From Amoebophrya sp. A120 (lineage: Eukaryota > Sar > Dinophyceae > Syndiniales > Amoebophryaceae): a DNA stretch of 64,000 nt. This document shows positions 35,327 through 46,500 of the stretch, piece by piece. Position numbers and translations under genes: made by a program. The stretch is taken from positions 12,635,136 through 12,699,135 of the forward strand of contig CAJINV010000001.1 in assembly GCA_905178155.1 (NCBI GenBank), read 5' to 3'. The notes below the pieces were generated by a model. The model saw only the letters and a list, made by a program, of their open reading frames with translations. It made no database searches and had not been told where the DNA came from. Position 1 is the first letter of the stretch. Each line of letters opens with the position of its first letter.

Positions 35327-37422
35327 ATGGCGATGATGAAACAGAGCTGCGGGCCAGCGGCAACGCTATCAAATGTAAAAATGTCTGGGTCTGGAAAATT
35401 GCAACTTGTAATGCTAATTCTGGATCGTGCCAAAATCTGTCCTGCATGAATGCCAAAAGCTGTCCACTTTTGACCAAGTTGAGAGGAAGTTTCTCATGCA
35501 GAATAGGCATGATAGGGATCTCACAGAATCTGTCATGTTAGGCCCTGCATTACAGAGATCATGGGTCATGAGAAATATGCATGACAAATCTTGCATTCTT
35601 CCAGACCCAGACATTTTTGCACTTGATAAACGCTGATGCTGAACGATGCTCTGAACAAAATTGTGTACCGGGACGGAATATCAAATGTAAAAATGTCTGG
35701 GTCTGGAAACTTGTGATGCTGTGTGGCGTATGGTATCATGAGGAGGCGGCAATTGCTGGCTCAGCATGACAAGTTTCTGAGCTTCTAGGTGTTGCCTATT
35801 CTGCATGACAAACTACGTTTCTGCATGACAGAAAAGTGGGGCTCTTTGGTAATGTGCATGACAGATTTAAGAGTCATGCCAGACAAGCATGACAAACCTG
35901 GCAATCTTCCAGACCCAGACATTTTTACATTTGATACGGAAGCAAGGGCTTGAAGCTGGAGAAGGAAAAAGGATTGGTCCCCATGGGTGCGGAGTCGCCG
36001 TTCGGCAACTTTCCACCAGGGTGAGATAATTGATGAAAAATACCATTTCTGACACTTTCAGGCAGCCTCGTTGCTGCGAAAGAGGAATCTTTATACATGC
36101 ATCGCTGCAAAAGAATCTCTGTGAAAATCCATGGGAGGACATCAAGCGAAAAAAAAATCCAAACAGGTACGGCTCAACGAAGCACAAGGTCAGGGCTGTG
36201 GGCGAGAAGGCACAGAAGTTTATCGCCACTACCGACGGAAACAAGCCGCCGCCGCGTGCAGGCGCGACCGACCGACGCCCGGTTGCCGCGACTGAGTTCC
36301 GCCGATTCTACGACCGAGGTGACTTGCCAATCCAGATCTTCCACGGTGCGGCCGGCGGCAAAATCGCCTGGAAGGTATACCTTGCGTTTTTTGTTGTAGC
36401 TGTTTTTATTGATGCAAGCGATGGGGTGCGGACGTAGAGTATAGGATTCCAATTTTTTTAACCCGAGATAGAAGCAAGTAGACATTTCAAGCGTAAACTA
36501 TCAGGTCGAAATCGAGAAATTGGACTACCACCACTACCTCCCGATCTTCTTTGACGGCCTCCGTGAGCGGGAAGATCCCTACCGATTTCTGGCGGTACAA
36601 GGCGTCTACGACATGCTCGAGAAGGGCGGATCGAAGATCCTGCCGGTGGTGCCGCAATTGATTATCCCAATCAAGACCGCACTAAACACGCGTGTTCCGG
36701 AACTCGTGTGCACCACAATCAAAGTCTTGATCCAGCTGGTTTTGTCTGCCGACATGATTGGAGAGGCGTTAGTGCCGTAAGATTTTCGCTTGTTTTCGCT
36801 TTTTGGCTGCTGTAGTTTATTCCCCGTGCTGGTTCATGAAAAAGAAAAAGAAAACTGAGACTAACATGGTGCCACCGCAGCTGTTTTGATGCTGACGCCG
36901 CGAATAAGTACGTGAACCGTTCTTCGGCACTTCCGAAAAACAGGTACTACCGTCAGATTTTGCCGATCTTCAACATCTTCAAGATGTCCACGAAGAACCA
37001 GGGGGACCTGATGGACTACAGCCAGCGCAAGCGGCTCAACCTCGGCGAGCTGGTGAACGAGGCGTTGGAGGTATTTGAAACCCACGGTGGCGAGGTATCA
37101 AATGCAAATATGTCTGGGTCTGGAAGAATGCAGGAGTTTGCGATGCAGATTTTGCATGACCCATGAGGTCTATGATGCATGCCCTTGCATCAGAGATTTT
37201 GCAACGGTTTTCTGATGCTTATACCGCATGAGAAATGCCCTCTCCGCGTAGCACAAACTGCGCCTCTTTTGCTGTTATGCAGCACAGATTTTATGTAGAT
37301 TCCCAAAGTAGCATGACAAGTTGCATTCTTCCAGACCCAGACACTTTTGCAGTTGATACGAGGACGCTTTTATCAACATCAAGTACATGATCCCCACCTA
37401 CGAATCTTGCGTGTTGTCGTAA
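35327..37422 (+). CDS. PACRG: PACRG, copy 2 (tandem paralogue)
   Basis: Seven exons: 35327-35366, 35634-35678, 35942-36020, 36167-36374, 36505-36776, 36944-37095, 37364-37422; 855 nt, 284 aa. Nearly colinear with copy 1 ([65 protein letters not shown]). Two GT-AG introns (after IAWK, and within VPYYRQ) match copy 1 in position and phase. A third (36021-36166) is unique to this copy. Its three introners (IE14-IE16) lie at sites that are clean in copy 1. This points to duplication first and introner gain later. The coding sequences differ at many third positions, so the copies are not brand new. Confidence 0.95.
35367..35628 (+). mobile_element. Introner IE14 (family A)
   Basis: TSD AACGC (35362-35366 and 35629-35633). 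It lies 40 nt after the ATG. Removing 267 nt restores the frame ([11 protein letters not shown]). Interior close to IE1 and IE18. Confidence 0.93.
35679..35936 (+). mobile_element. Introner IE15 (family A)
   Basis: TSD CGGAA (35674-35678 and 35937-35941). Only 45 nt of exon separate it from IE14. Removing 263 nt restores the frame. Nearly identical to IE2. Confidence 0.93.
37096..37358 (+). mobile_element. Introner IE16 (family A), GT-AG compatible
   Basis: TSD CGAGG (37091-37095 and 37359-37363). With this TSD the intron can be read as GTATCA...CGAG. It is the one introner here where a canonical GT-AG choice also gives the correct frame. Confidence 0.93.
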
Positions 37423-38396
37423 GTGTATTCTGGTGGTTCTTGGCATTGAATGAATAAAGTTTGAAAAGATAAGTGACTCAGCTATAATCGGATGCATGTT
37501 TGTAGCTATGCAGCCGGAGTTTACTGAAATTCTAGTGGCACTCGTACGTACTCCTGTAAATACGGTTTCACTATATGAGAATCAGACAAGTAGTATACTA
37601 AGAAAGATGACACCAGAACAGAAATGACCAACTGTAAATCTTCTTCACAAGATGCTTATCTTGTAACGGACACACTATGCAAAGTCAGACACTATGTACC
37701 CTTAAGAATAATAGTTCGAACGTATGCAATGTGATGGTTCTCTACTATGCTTGTTTCAAATAATCCTAACCTATGTTTCAAATAATCCGAATCACCAGTT
37801 TACTTTTGTATCAAAAAACTTTACTTGTTCTGTATCATGAAAAGTTAGTATGCGAGCAAAGTAGGAGTCGACGGCAGACGGATAACATTTGTGGGGACGG
37901 GGGTAGAAAATTCGAATGTTGGGCCGACGGCTGCTCTTTCGGAACAGATAAAGAATGATTTCAATTTACAGTAGCTCTTGAATCTTGGACTTAATCGATC
38001 TGAAAAAATCTCTTTCCTATACTGTTTGACTTGCTTGGACCAACCGGTATCTGTGGAAAGAGTTCGTCTGTCTTTTGTTGTTTCTCTCGGTAGGTTTTTG
38101 GAAGAACCGAGCGCAAAATTGAGGAAACAAAGTGAAGGGGAAAAAGTACGATCTGTATCTGCCCTTTCCTTGCAAAATTTGAAACGAGCTGTAAAAAAAG
38201 CAAGGGGTGTCTTCTAGGAGAGAACGAGAGGGGGCCAGACATGTGCGATGAAGTAGAGCGCTTCTAGCTACGACAGCGCGAGCCCGCTAGCCAAAATGTT
38301 GCAGGCGACACAGATGAAACAAATAGGAAATAAATCTCCCCGCCCGAAGATGAAGGGAAACAAGCGAAGATGAAGTAGAAGCTCTGATAGGGCAGA
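37423..38396. other. Intergenic spacer
   Basis: No supported gene. Short ORFs near 37773 and 37978 lack recognisable content. Confidence 0.45.
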
Positions 38397-40074
38397 ATGC
38401 AAAAGATGGTAGCGGCGGTTGAAAAAGGTAAAGCCAGTGTCGGGATGGTGCAACCGCCACCGCCTGCCACGAAGCGCAGCAAGAGTTCGTCCAGGAAACC
38501 GTCTCCCGTTGGCCTCGACGCAGCAGACAAAAAAGCTGTACAACCACGACCTACAACCACTACAAATACCAATCCTCCGATGTTCATGTTTCCGCCACTG
38601 CAAATCCCGTCGGGCCTCACCTGTCCCATTTCCGGTTTGTTAATGATCGACCCGGTGATGGTGCGACCGACAGGGCACGTATACGAGTACGAGAACATAA
38701 AGCAGTACGTGCTCGCGAACCAGAAAGACTTCATCTCCGGCGAGCCCTTGTACTTGGACGACGAGGGGGAGCTGGAGTGCAAAAAGATTCCCTGGATCAA
38801 AGAAACCATTTCCAGCTGGAAGAGAAGGCCCAGCTACCGCGTCGAGGATAGGCCGAACCAGAAAAATCTGAAAGTCATGCAAGTCATGAGGTACTTGTAA
38901 TCGTAATGTACTTCTACAGTACAAGGAAGTTGCACCTCTTCTTAGTCTCGCAAAGTCTGACTGTACAAGTTGCAAGAGAGTGCATAAGTGAAAGTGTATG
39001 CACGTCCAGAAAACTGACCTCTGTTTCATCTGATCACAACGATGTAAAGATTCACTTTCAATTTCCGCGACGTCAAAACCATTCAGGTGTCTCGAGTACC
39101 ATTTGATCCAACTGAACAAGCTGCAACTGAAGGAAGAGCTGTCTAAGCATCCCGTCACCAGCTCCTCCGCTTCCACTTCTGCCAAGGTCGGTCTGGGCGA
39201 CGAATTTCTGAAGAAGCTGGAGGGCTTTCTGGAGAAGATGGAGTCCCAGCAGCAGGCGCGCATCCAGAGTACGAACGAAGTCGTGTCGCGAAACCGCAAG
39301 AAGCTTGCGGCCGCGCAAGCGCAGGCGCAGCAAGGAGGGACAGGGCCAGCGTCCTCTCGGGGAGGTCCCATGCAGTTCGACACGATTTCCACGACAGGAG
39401 CCGGGAAAAGTCGACTCGATCCCCTAAACGCCACCAGCGATCAGATCGTGTTACCGGACGTCGACCCGGCGCTCGCGTTTATGCAGGACGCCTTAAGCCA
39501 AGCTGGCGACGATGTGAAGAGCCAGTACAACGACCGCGGAAGTCCGAGAACAACTGCAACGGGGACGATGACCACCATGGGTCCGCCGCGGAAGATTCAG
39601 AAGACTGCCTCCTATGCGAAAAAGCGTGCTGCAGCCGCTGGAGCAGGAGCAATACTCCCGGTGGAAAGTAGTACCAAAACGAAAAGCCATATTAATACCG
39701 TTCCAGGTGGCCCAGGTTCTACCATCGCCGCCTCGCGGTCGTCGAGTAAGAAGCTCAGAGAGACAACGACAGGAGGAGCGCAAAGTACAATATCGGGAAC
39801 AATCATGACTCCACGAGAACACCACGAGCTGCAGCAAGCAATTCCATTGCAGCCACCGCGTCTGGCCTCTCCCCAACAACAAGTATTTTCGACGCAACAG
39901 GGAGCGCAACCACCGGGTCTGCTTTCCGCGGTGGCACCGCCACAGCCAACCCCACAGCAGTTTCAATTCTGGTTGCAGGGAAACAACAGGGCGCCTCCGC
40001 GGAACCAGGAGGAGTACGATGAAATGTACAACGAGTGCGCACAGGACCTGCAGCAGAGCATCTTGCGAAATTTT

Positions 40075-40105
<31 letters not shown>

Positions 40106-42566
40106 TGGAGCAAGCCCTGCGCTACCAGCAATTTCAGCTGCAGCAGCAACAATTTCAGCTGCAGCAGCAAATGCAGATGTCCGCAAGAGGACCGCGACCG
40201 TCTGCCGAACATCGGGTTGCCCCTGCGTCGAGTAGCAGCGCAGAGGAGGACCGTGCAGCGGCGAGCAGGATGGTTTCGAAGAAACCAGCGCCGCGTCCGA
40301 AAGGAAAGGCTGCGACTGCAGTACCAAAGCCCCCGGTAGCGTTGACGGCACGACAGAGAAGCGCGGCTTTGAAGGCTGGGACACTAGTAGAGGAGCCAGT
40401 GCAAAAATATCAGCAGCAGCCTGCTCCACCGAAGATGTTATATCAGCCGGTCGCGCAAGTTGAAGTTGACATGCCGCGGAGCAGCACTGCACCTACTTTC
40501 CCCGCGCCACCACTACCGCCAAACCGACCTGCTATAGTTCCCGCTTTGCAGCTGGGAGAACAACAAGCGAGTAGCGCTGCTGGCGCGTCCCCGCCCGCGG
40601 GTCACACAGTCCAGTCGGAGTCGCCTCTGGATCAACCGCAGCCGCAACGAACACTGCAAGTAGAGGACGCAAACCCGCCGCAGGCGAGTCCGCTGGTGGT
40701 AGCTGCAAAGCCTGTGGCCGTGGCGTCAAAACCGAAGCCAAAGCAGCAACCTGTCAAGTTGACGCGCCGACAAGCGGCGATGCTGAACCTGGACACAACT
40801 GCTAGTACTAGTGCAGGACAAGAGCAGCTCGAAGCGCCCCCCACCTCAGCGCGCTTCATGCCCCCACCGTCTCGACCACCGCCCGCGAGGGCAGGACCAC
40901 TGTCTACTGGTGGAGCGGCGAAACAAGCTGAACTTTCGCAGAACAAGCCAACCCCCGTCCTCGCGAAGGCCGTTGCAGCGGCTGCTGAGAAACTACAGAA
41001 TCCACCAGTCGCGACACTGCAGCTGGAGGGCGGTGCCATGTTTCAAAAGCCGAGTGTAGGGTATGCCTACAAAATGAGCCCGATTCTGGAAGGGGAGGAC
41101 GAAAGAAGCATGAGTTCGGAGGTGAGAGCCCAGAGCAAGGAGTCGGCCGTCGCGCCCGTCGCGCCGTCGGACGGAAGTGCGACTGGTCGGGGAAGTGCAC
41201 CAGATAGGACCGTGTCTGCTGCTGCGCCGTCAGATCGGAAGATGAAAATGCAACCGAAGCAGCGACCTTTACAACTCAACGCCCGCGCTGCCCGTCCGCA
41301 GCGAGCTGCAGCGAAGGTTGCAACAGAACTGTCGACCCGAATTCTGCTGACCGAAGAGTCCTCAAGACGTGTAACAACCACGGAGGACGAGAAAACCGGA
41401 CAGTTGTCCTCGCCATCGGGCGGTGCGGCGAAAAATCCGCAAGTGTCAGCAGCAGTTTTGCCGCAGAACCGCTTTCCATTCCAACCGAACACCCGTGGAG
41501 GTGAAATGAATGTCGTATTACCGCCCGGTGCTGCCCCACCGGAAACGTCGTCGATCATGCCACCAAGTTTCCTCGTTCCGGGTGGACATCTTCAACCTGG
41601 TTCATCTTCTTCTAGTAGCAGCGCCAGGCCGCCAGGGGCAGCTCCACCTCCACCGCCGACGTCGAAAAGGAACCAGAGCCCGAGTCCCGAGAAAAAGAAG
41701 CGCCGCAAGGAGTCCGAGATGCTGCTCTCCGAGCTCGACGAAGTGTTAAAGGACGACGGTTTGCACGAACTCCTCCAACGCGGCGAGGTCGCCCCCATCG
41801 AGGAGGAGAAGGGCACAGCGGCGGAACAAGATGCGAAAAAGTCCTCCACGGACGAAAGTTCAAACCCGGAAGGTGGCAACGACAAAAAGCGGGGCACGAC
41901 GAGCCACCGTCGGGAGGAAAAGTCCAACATTGCCGAAAAGGATTTCAACGCCAAACTGTGCGTGCCGCTGACGATAAAAATACCAAATTTGATTTTCAAG
42001 GTCCAGGGAATCGTCCGCTACCCGAAGCTCAACGGCGTCTACCACTTTGACGAAAGTATATCCAATCTCTTGTTCTGTAAGTAGGTCGTCGACCACGTGA
42101 TCGTGCATACTCGGACGTTGTTGTACTCGAACCGTTTCCAGTTTTGTTTCATTCCGCCACCTCCTCCTCTCGACTAAAAAAAAAATACTTGATGGATAAA
42201 AATTCGGATTTCTCAAATCGTTGCAAAACAGGTCGTAAGACGGAGGTCTCTCCGTTTTTCCGTAACAACAACAGTAGCGGCGTGTTTTTTCTGATGTGCA
42301 TCGGGCAGAATTGGGCGGCGACGTTTAGCGAGACGAAGTACCTGGACTTGAGGAGTCCCGAAAAATGCGCCAGGAACGATTTCCACCCGCTGGTCGCGAA
42401 CCCCCGGGGCGGATCTTTTATCGAAGGCAACCACGATGACCATCCGGGGGGCGACGCTGCCGCCTGGGCTGATCAGTACGCCAACGAAAACATTCGGGTC
42501 GAATACTGCGACAAAACCGTACACCCTTGGGAGTTCCGTCCCATACTCTGGGCACCGCACCTCTAG
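38397..42566 (+). CDS. U-box E3 ubiquitin ligase-like protein with long disordered, poly-Q region
   Basis: Three exons, 38397-38890, 39087-42055 and 42232-42566, GT-AG; 3798 nt, 1265 aa. A U-box lies near residues 72-145: GLTCPISGLLMIDPVMV, then GHVYEYENIKQYV, and IPWIKETISSWK. U-boxes fold like RING fingers without zinc and recruit E2 enzymes. A coiled coil follows (LNKLQLKEELSK to LEKMESQQQ). Residues of about 230-1090 are Pro/Ala/Gln-rich and disordered. They include about 11 consecutive Gln (40075-40105) with Gln-rich repeats beside it. A basic KKKRRK cluster sits near 1030. The last 140 residues, built across the third splice, look folded (GVFFLMCIGQNWAATF). Substrate unknown. No introner. 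Confidence 0.87.
40070..40175 (+). repeat. CAG/CAGCAA repeat encoding poly-Gln
   Basis: An uninterrupted CAG run followed by repeated CAATTTCAGCTGCAGCAG units inside the U-box gene. A tandem-repeat tract prone to length change. Confidence 0.9.
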
Positions 42567-43589
42567 CGAGCTGCCTTGGGTCCGATAATTGACTACAATA
42601 CCGAGAAGGCGTCAACAGATGAAAGAATGGTGTGTAAGAAAGAATACAGTATAGCTGGTCATTAGCGTTTATTACGTTCTTGACCAGGTCGTGTAGCGAG
42701 AAACAGAAATAAGAGAATGAGAACAAAACTGACAGACTAAAGGACCGGTGGAGATTTTTATTCGAAGAAAACACAGGTTTGGAATCTTCAAGTCGAAGGT
42801 TTATTAGACTCAGTCGCGGAAGAAGAGACTAGCTTAAGAAGCAGGTAGTTGTGTCGTGAACGTTTCAGAACTCATCCATACATGTTTCAACTCGTGAATA
42901 ATCGTGGTCCAGATACGACAAGCGCGTATTTTTTTTTGTGAAAAACAGTTTCGGTTTTTCTACATCGAGCAGGTCTACAGCATAGAAGTCCATGTTGGCT
43001 GTAAGCTAGCATGGTCGGCGCACCCTGCATCGAGTTTGAGATTGATTGGGCGCTGCGGGGATGCTTCTTCACTCATAGATGCGTGGTCGTGTTCAAGTAC
43101 TTCTCGCTGTTTACGCAGTCCGGTATGCGGCGGATGCTGTGTGAGATGAAAGAGTTGAGTTGATGCGACGGCAACTCTGTCGCAGCACACGAGAGGCCAC
43201 AGCTCTCAAGCAGGTTTCAGTACCGTTTTTTGTGATGAAATGGTACTACTTAGAGGTGCGGCTGCAATTTTGACTCGAAAATAAGAGATGCACCAAATAA
43301 ACCATACGTGCTTGTTAGGCAACGGAAATGAGAAAATGAGCAGCAAAACGCCTGTACTAGTCGGAAATGAAAATAGCCGTCTACATAAATACACCTCGCT
43401 GGTACTAGTGGGGGCATGGGTGCGCCAGGTAAAGATGTCTGCCCTTGCGGGGCGGCAGCACCGATTGACGCGCCTTGGTCCGTGAAGGCGATTATTAGAA
43501 CCAAACACAAAGAACAGTGCTGCGCCCCAGTCGTGCCGGGGTTCTTTATCCGTCTGCTGTAAAGAAAGGGTTGCAGCCGTCGCGGTAGT
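42567..43589. other. Intergenic spacer
   Basis: No recognised gene on either strand and no introner termini. It presumably carries the leader of the membrane-protein gene. Confidence 0.45.
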
Positions 43590-46500
43590 ATGGTGCAGTG
43601 GAGTTGGCATGAGCTGCTGTCGGCGGGCGGGCAGGCGCTGGGCGGGATGTTTCTTGCGGAGGACGCGTCAGCCAAGAAGCCCGACAAGTACGACATCCGG
43701 TCCGTGGAGGCCGGGACGCTGCTCATTGGCGCGGGGATAGCTTTCACGACTATCTTTTACCTTTCACACAACAAAGATCACGACCTCCGCCGCCACTTCT
43801 GGAGGATCTCCAGCACCACAGTATTTTATCACTTTACAGTGGTCCTCGTAAGTTGAAGCTCTTGTGATGCTAGTTGTAACTGTAAGCACCGCCTGCACCT
43901 TCTAGCATTGTGATGAGGCTGGGAAAGTCGGCGTGAAGATGAGCACAATAAAAGCTTCGACAATTTAATTTTATACAATTGCAGGTTGTGATTTTCCTCG
44001 CGCTGCAGATTTTCCACTTAGTGAACGACCCGATTATCGAAATTTTGGTCAGCCCCCCGAAGGGGAAACCGCCCAAGCGAACCTACAAAACCCCAGCACC
44101 CCGCCCGGTGTTGCCGGACCAGGGTCTCACCGCACGGGATTTGTACGGCCGCAATGTTGGCGACGTTGGCAGCAACGAGCCCCGGGATAATGTCCCTCCG
44201 ATGCCGGAGGAGCCCCTGCCCGACCGCGCGGCTGCAGGAGGCTCGACTCTGCCCGACGCGAACGCAGCCACTCTGCCGACAGGTGGTAACACTTACGGCG
44301 CAGCAGAGCAGCAGCCTGGAGGTGGTACCTCCGCAACGGGCCAAGGTGGCACGCTAGATGGTGAACAAGGTGGCATTGTCGATGTAAGAAATCTTGAAGG
44401 CCGGGAGATGTTGTGGAAATCTCGCCGTGGCGATCCACAGTTTCTGCCGGAGGCCGAGAAGGCGAATCAGAAGTCCACGGAAGAGGTAGCCGCAAAGCAA
44501 GGAGCTGAGGAGGACAAAAAGGAAGGTCCAGCTCCTGCCGTCCTGGAACAGCATAAAACCCCACTTGCTGGCGCGAGCAGTGCTGCTAGTAGTCCGCAGG
44601 CAGCAGTCGCAAATACCGCGCCGTCGTCTGCTCCGCAATTGAGTCAGCCGCAGGTGGCAAGTAGTAGTGAGCAAGATCCTGCTGCAGGAACTCCTCCCGT
44701 AGCGCCAAAAACTGAAGAGGACGCCACGCCAACTCCTCAGGAGCAAGCCATAAACGAAGCGGCACCGACAAAAAGTTTGGAAATGAGTATTGGTGAAGGT
44801 GTGGCTCCTGGCACGAGTAAAAAGGACACAGAAGCGACGATGGTGCAGCGTAGCCGACCCGGTAATCCCGCACAGCTAGGGGCGCGAATAGCTCTCTCCG
44901 ATAGCATAAGCCCGGTGGTAAAAGGAGCAGATCCTGTAAACAGCACGAAAGAAAAATTGGACGCGGCCACGAAAAGCGCGCCGCTGGTTCCAGCTCCATC
45001 GGGCACACCGCAAGCGCTTCTAGCTACTGCACCCGCGGCGCAACAGCAGCAGCTCCCTAATGCGATACCTGCCGCGGGTGAAAAACAAAAAGCAAACATC
45101 AAGAAGGACCTGCTAACGCCCGCTTCGCTGCAGACCACAGTGGCGGTAGCGCAAGCACTGCTGGAAAAAGAGAAGATGATAGAGAGTATCAACTCCCAGC
45201 TGGGGATAGAAAAAGGCACCACACAAACGACGCCGGTAAAAAGTGCATCGACATCATCTTCGGTTGAGTCGCAGAAGAACAGTTTACCAGGATCACCTCC
45301 CGCGATCCACAATCAGGGACCGGCAGCTACTTCTGAAACAGCATCAACAATCTCTTCCGCTGAGGACGCGGTTGCGAAATCGGTTTTGCTCGATTACCTT
45401 GAAAAGATAATGGACCAACAGCAAGACACTGCCAAACAGTCTCCCGCCCCGCCACTTTTCGCAAGTGGTACAAATAAAGTCCCTGCGTCAATCAGCGTGA
45501 CGCAGCACAGGGCGTCGAACAACAACGCACTATCCTTTTTGCAACTTGAAAGCGGGAAAGGCAGTAGCAGTTTGGAAGCAGAGCAAGAGCTGGAAGCTGC
45601 TGCACGTTTGGAGTCCGAGCGTAGCAACGCTGCGTTCAAATTCCAGTATCATCCAAGGGTTGCATCGACAAGAAAAGCATCACTTAGCCGCCCAGGAAAT
45701 GAAGACAGCAAAAATGTCGACAACTACCCACTCCAGCAGGTTACCTCTTCGGCTCTCGACGATGAAGGTTTGTCGAGCATGAGTGGCAGAGGTTCTACTG
45801 CTCCTGCAAAAGAACAAAGTGGAGTACTAGCGGTGACACAACCCGAGGACGAAGTAGACGAGATAGATGACGCGGAGCTAACTTCATCAAGGACTGCGCC
45901 TGCAACTTCATTCCTCGACAAACAGGAAGTAGCGAATCAGTACGAAGAAGATCTGCCGGGGGACGAAGAAGCTGTTGGAACTACACAAGGGCTTGTTTCA
46001 TCCGGCCACGTAGAAACCATCCCCGCGTCGTCCTCGTACTACACTTCGACGCCGCAAAATGAGGAGCTGGATGAGGGGGTGAAGTACGGTAAAGAGGTTA
46101 CGAACTATTACAGGAGCTCTTTCAGTGACAATGAGAGTGAAGATCCGGAAGTAGCAGGGGAGGAGCTCGTACAGGATGCAGCCGTAGAAGGACCTACTGT
46201 GCAGGAAGCCGTTGCTACGGAACAGGTTGTACCTGAAGAGCAAGGAGAAGGGGGCAAAGTAGCTCCGATAGAGCAGGAACACAAGGACGCCCATGAAGAA
46301 GTGACGAAAGCGAAGTCACCTTCATCACACCAACTACAAACCCACAGTGTGGTGTCTTTTTTCCAGAACTGGCTGCCAGGAGTTTTCGAGTGGTCTGACG
46401 GTGAAGTTGTATCTGGTGCGTCACAAGAACAATTCCCAGCGGAGGAGCAACTACATGCTCGGACGTTTGCGGAACTGAAACTGATTCAGATCTTACAGGG

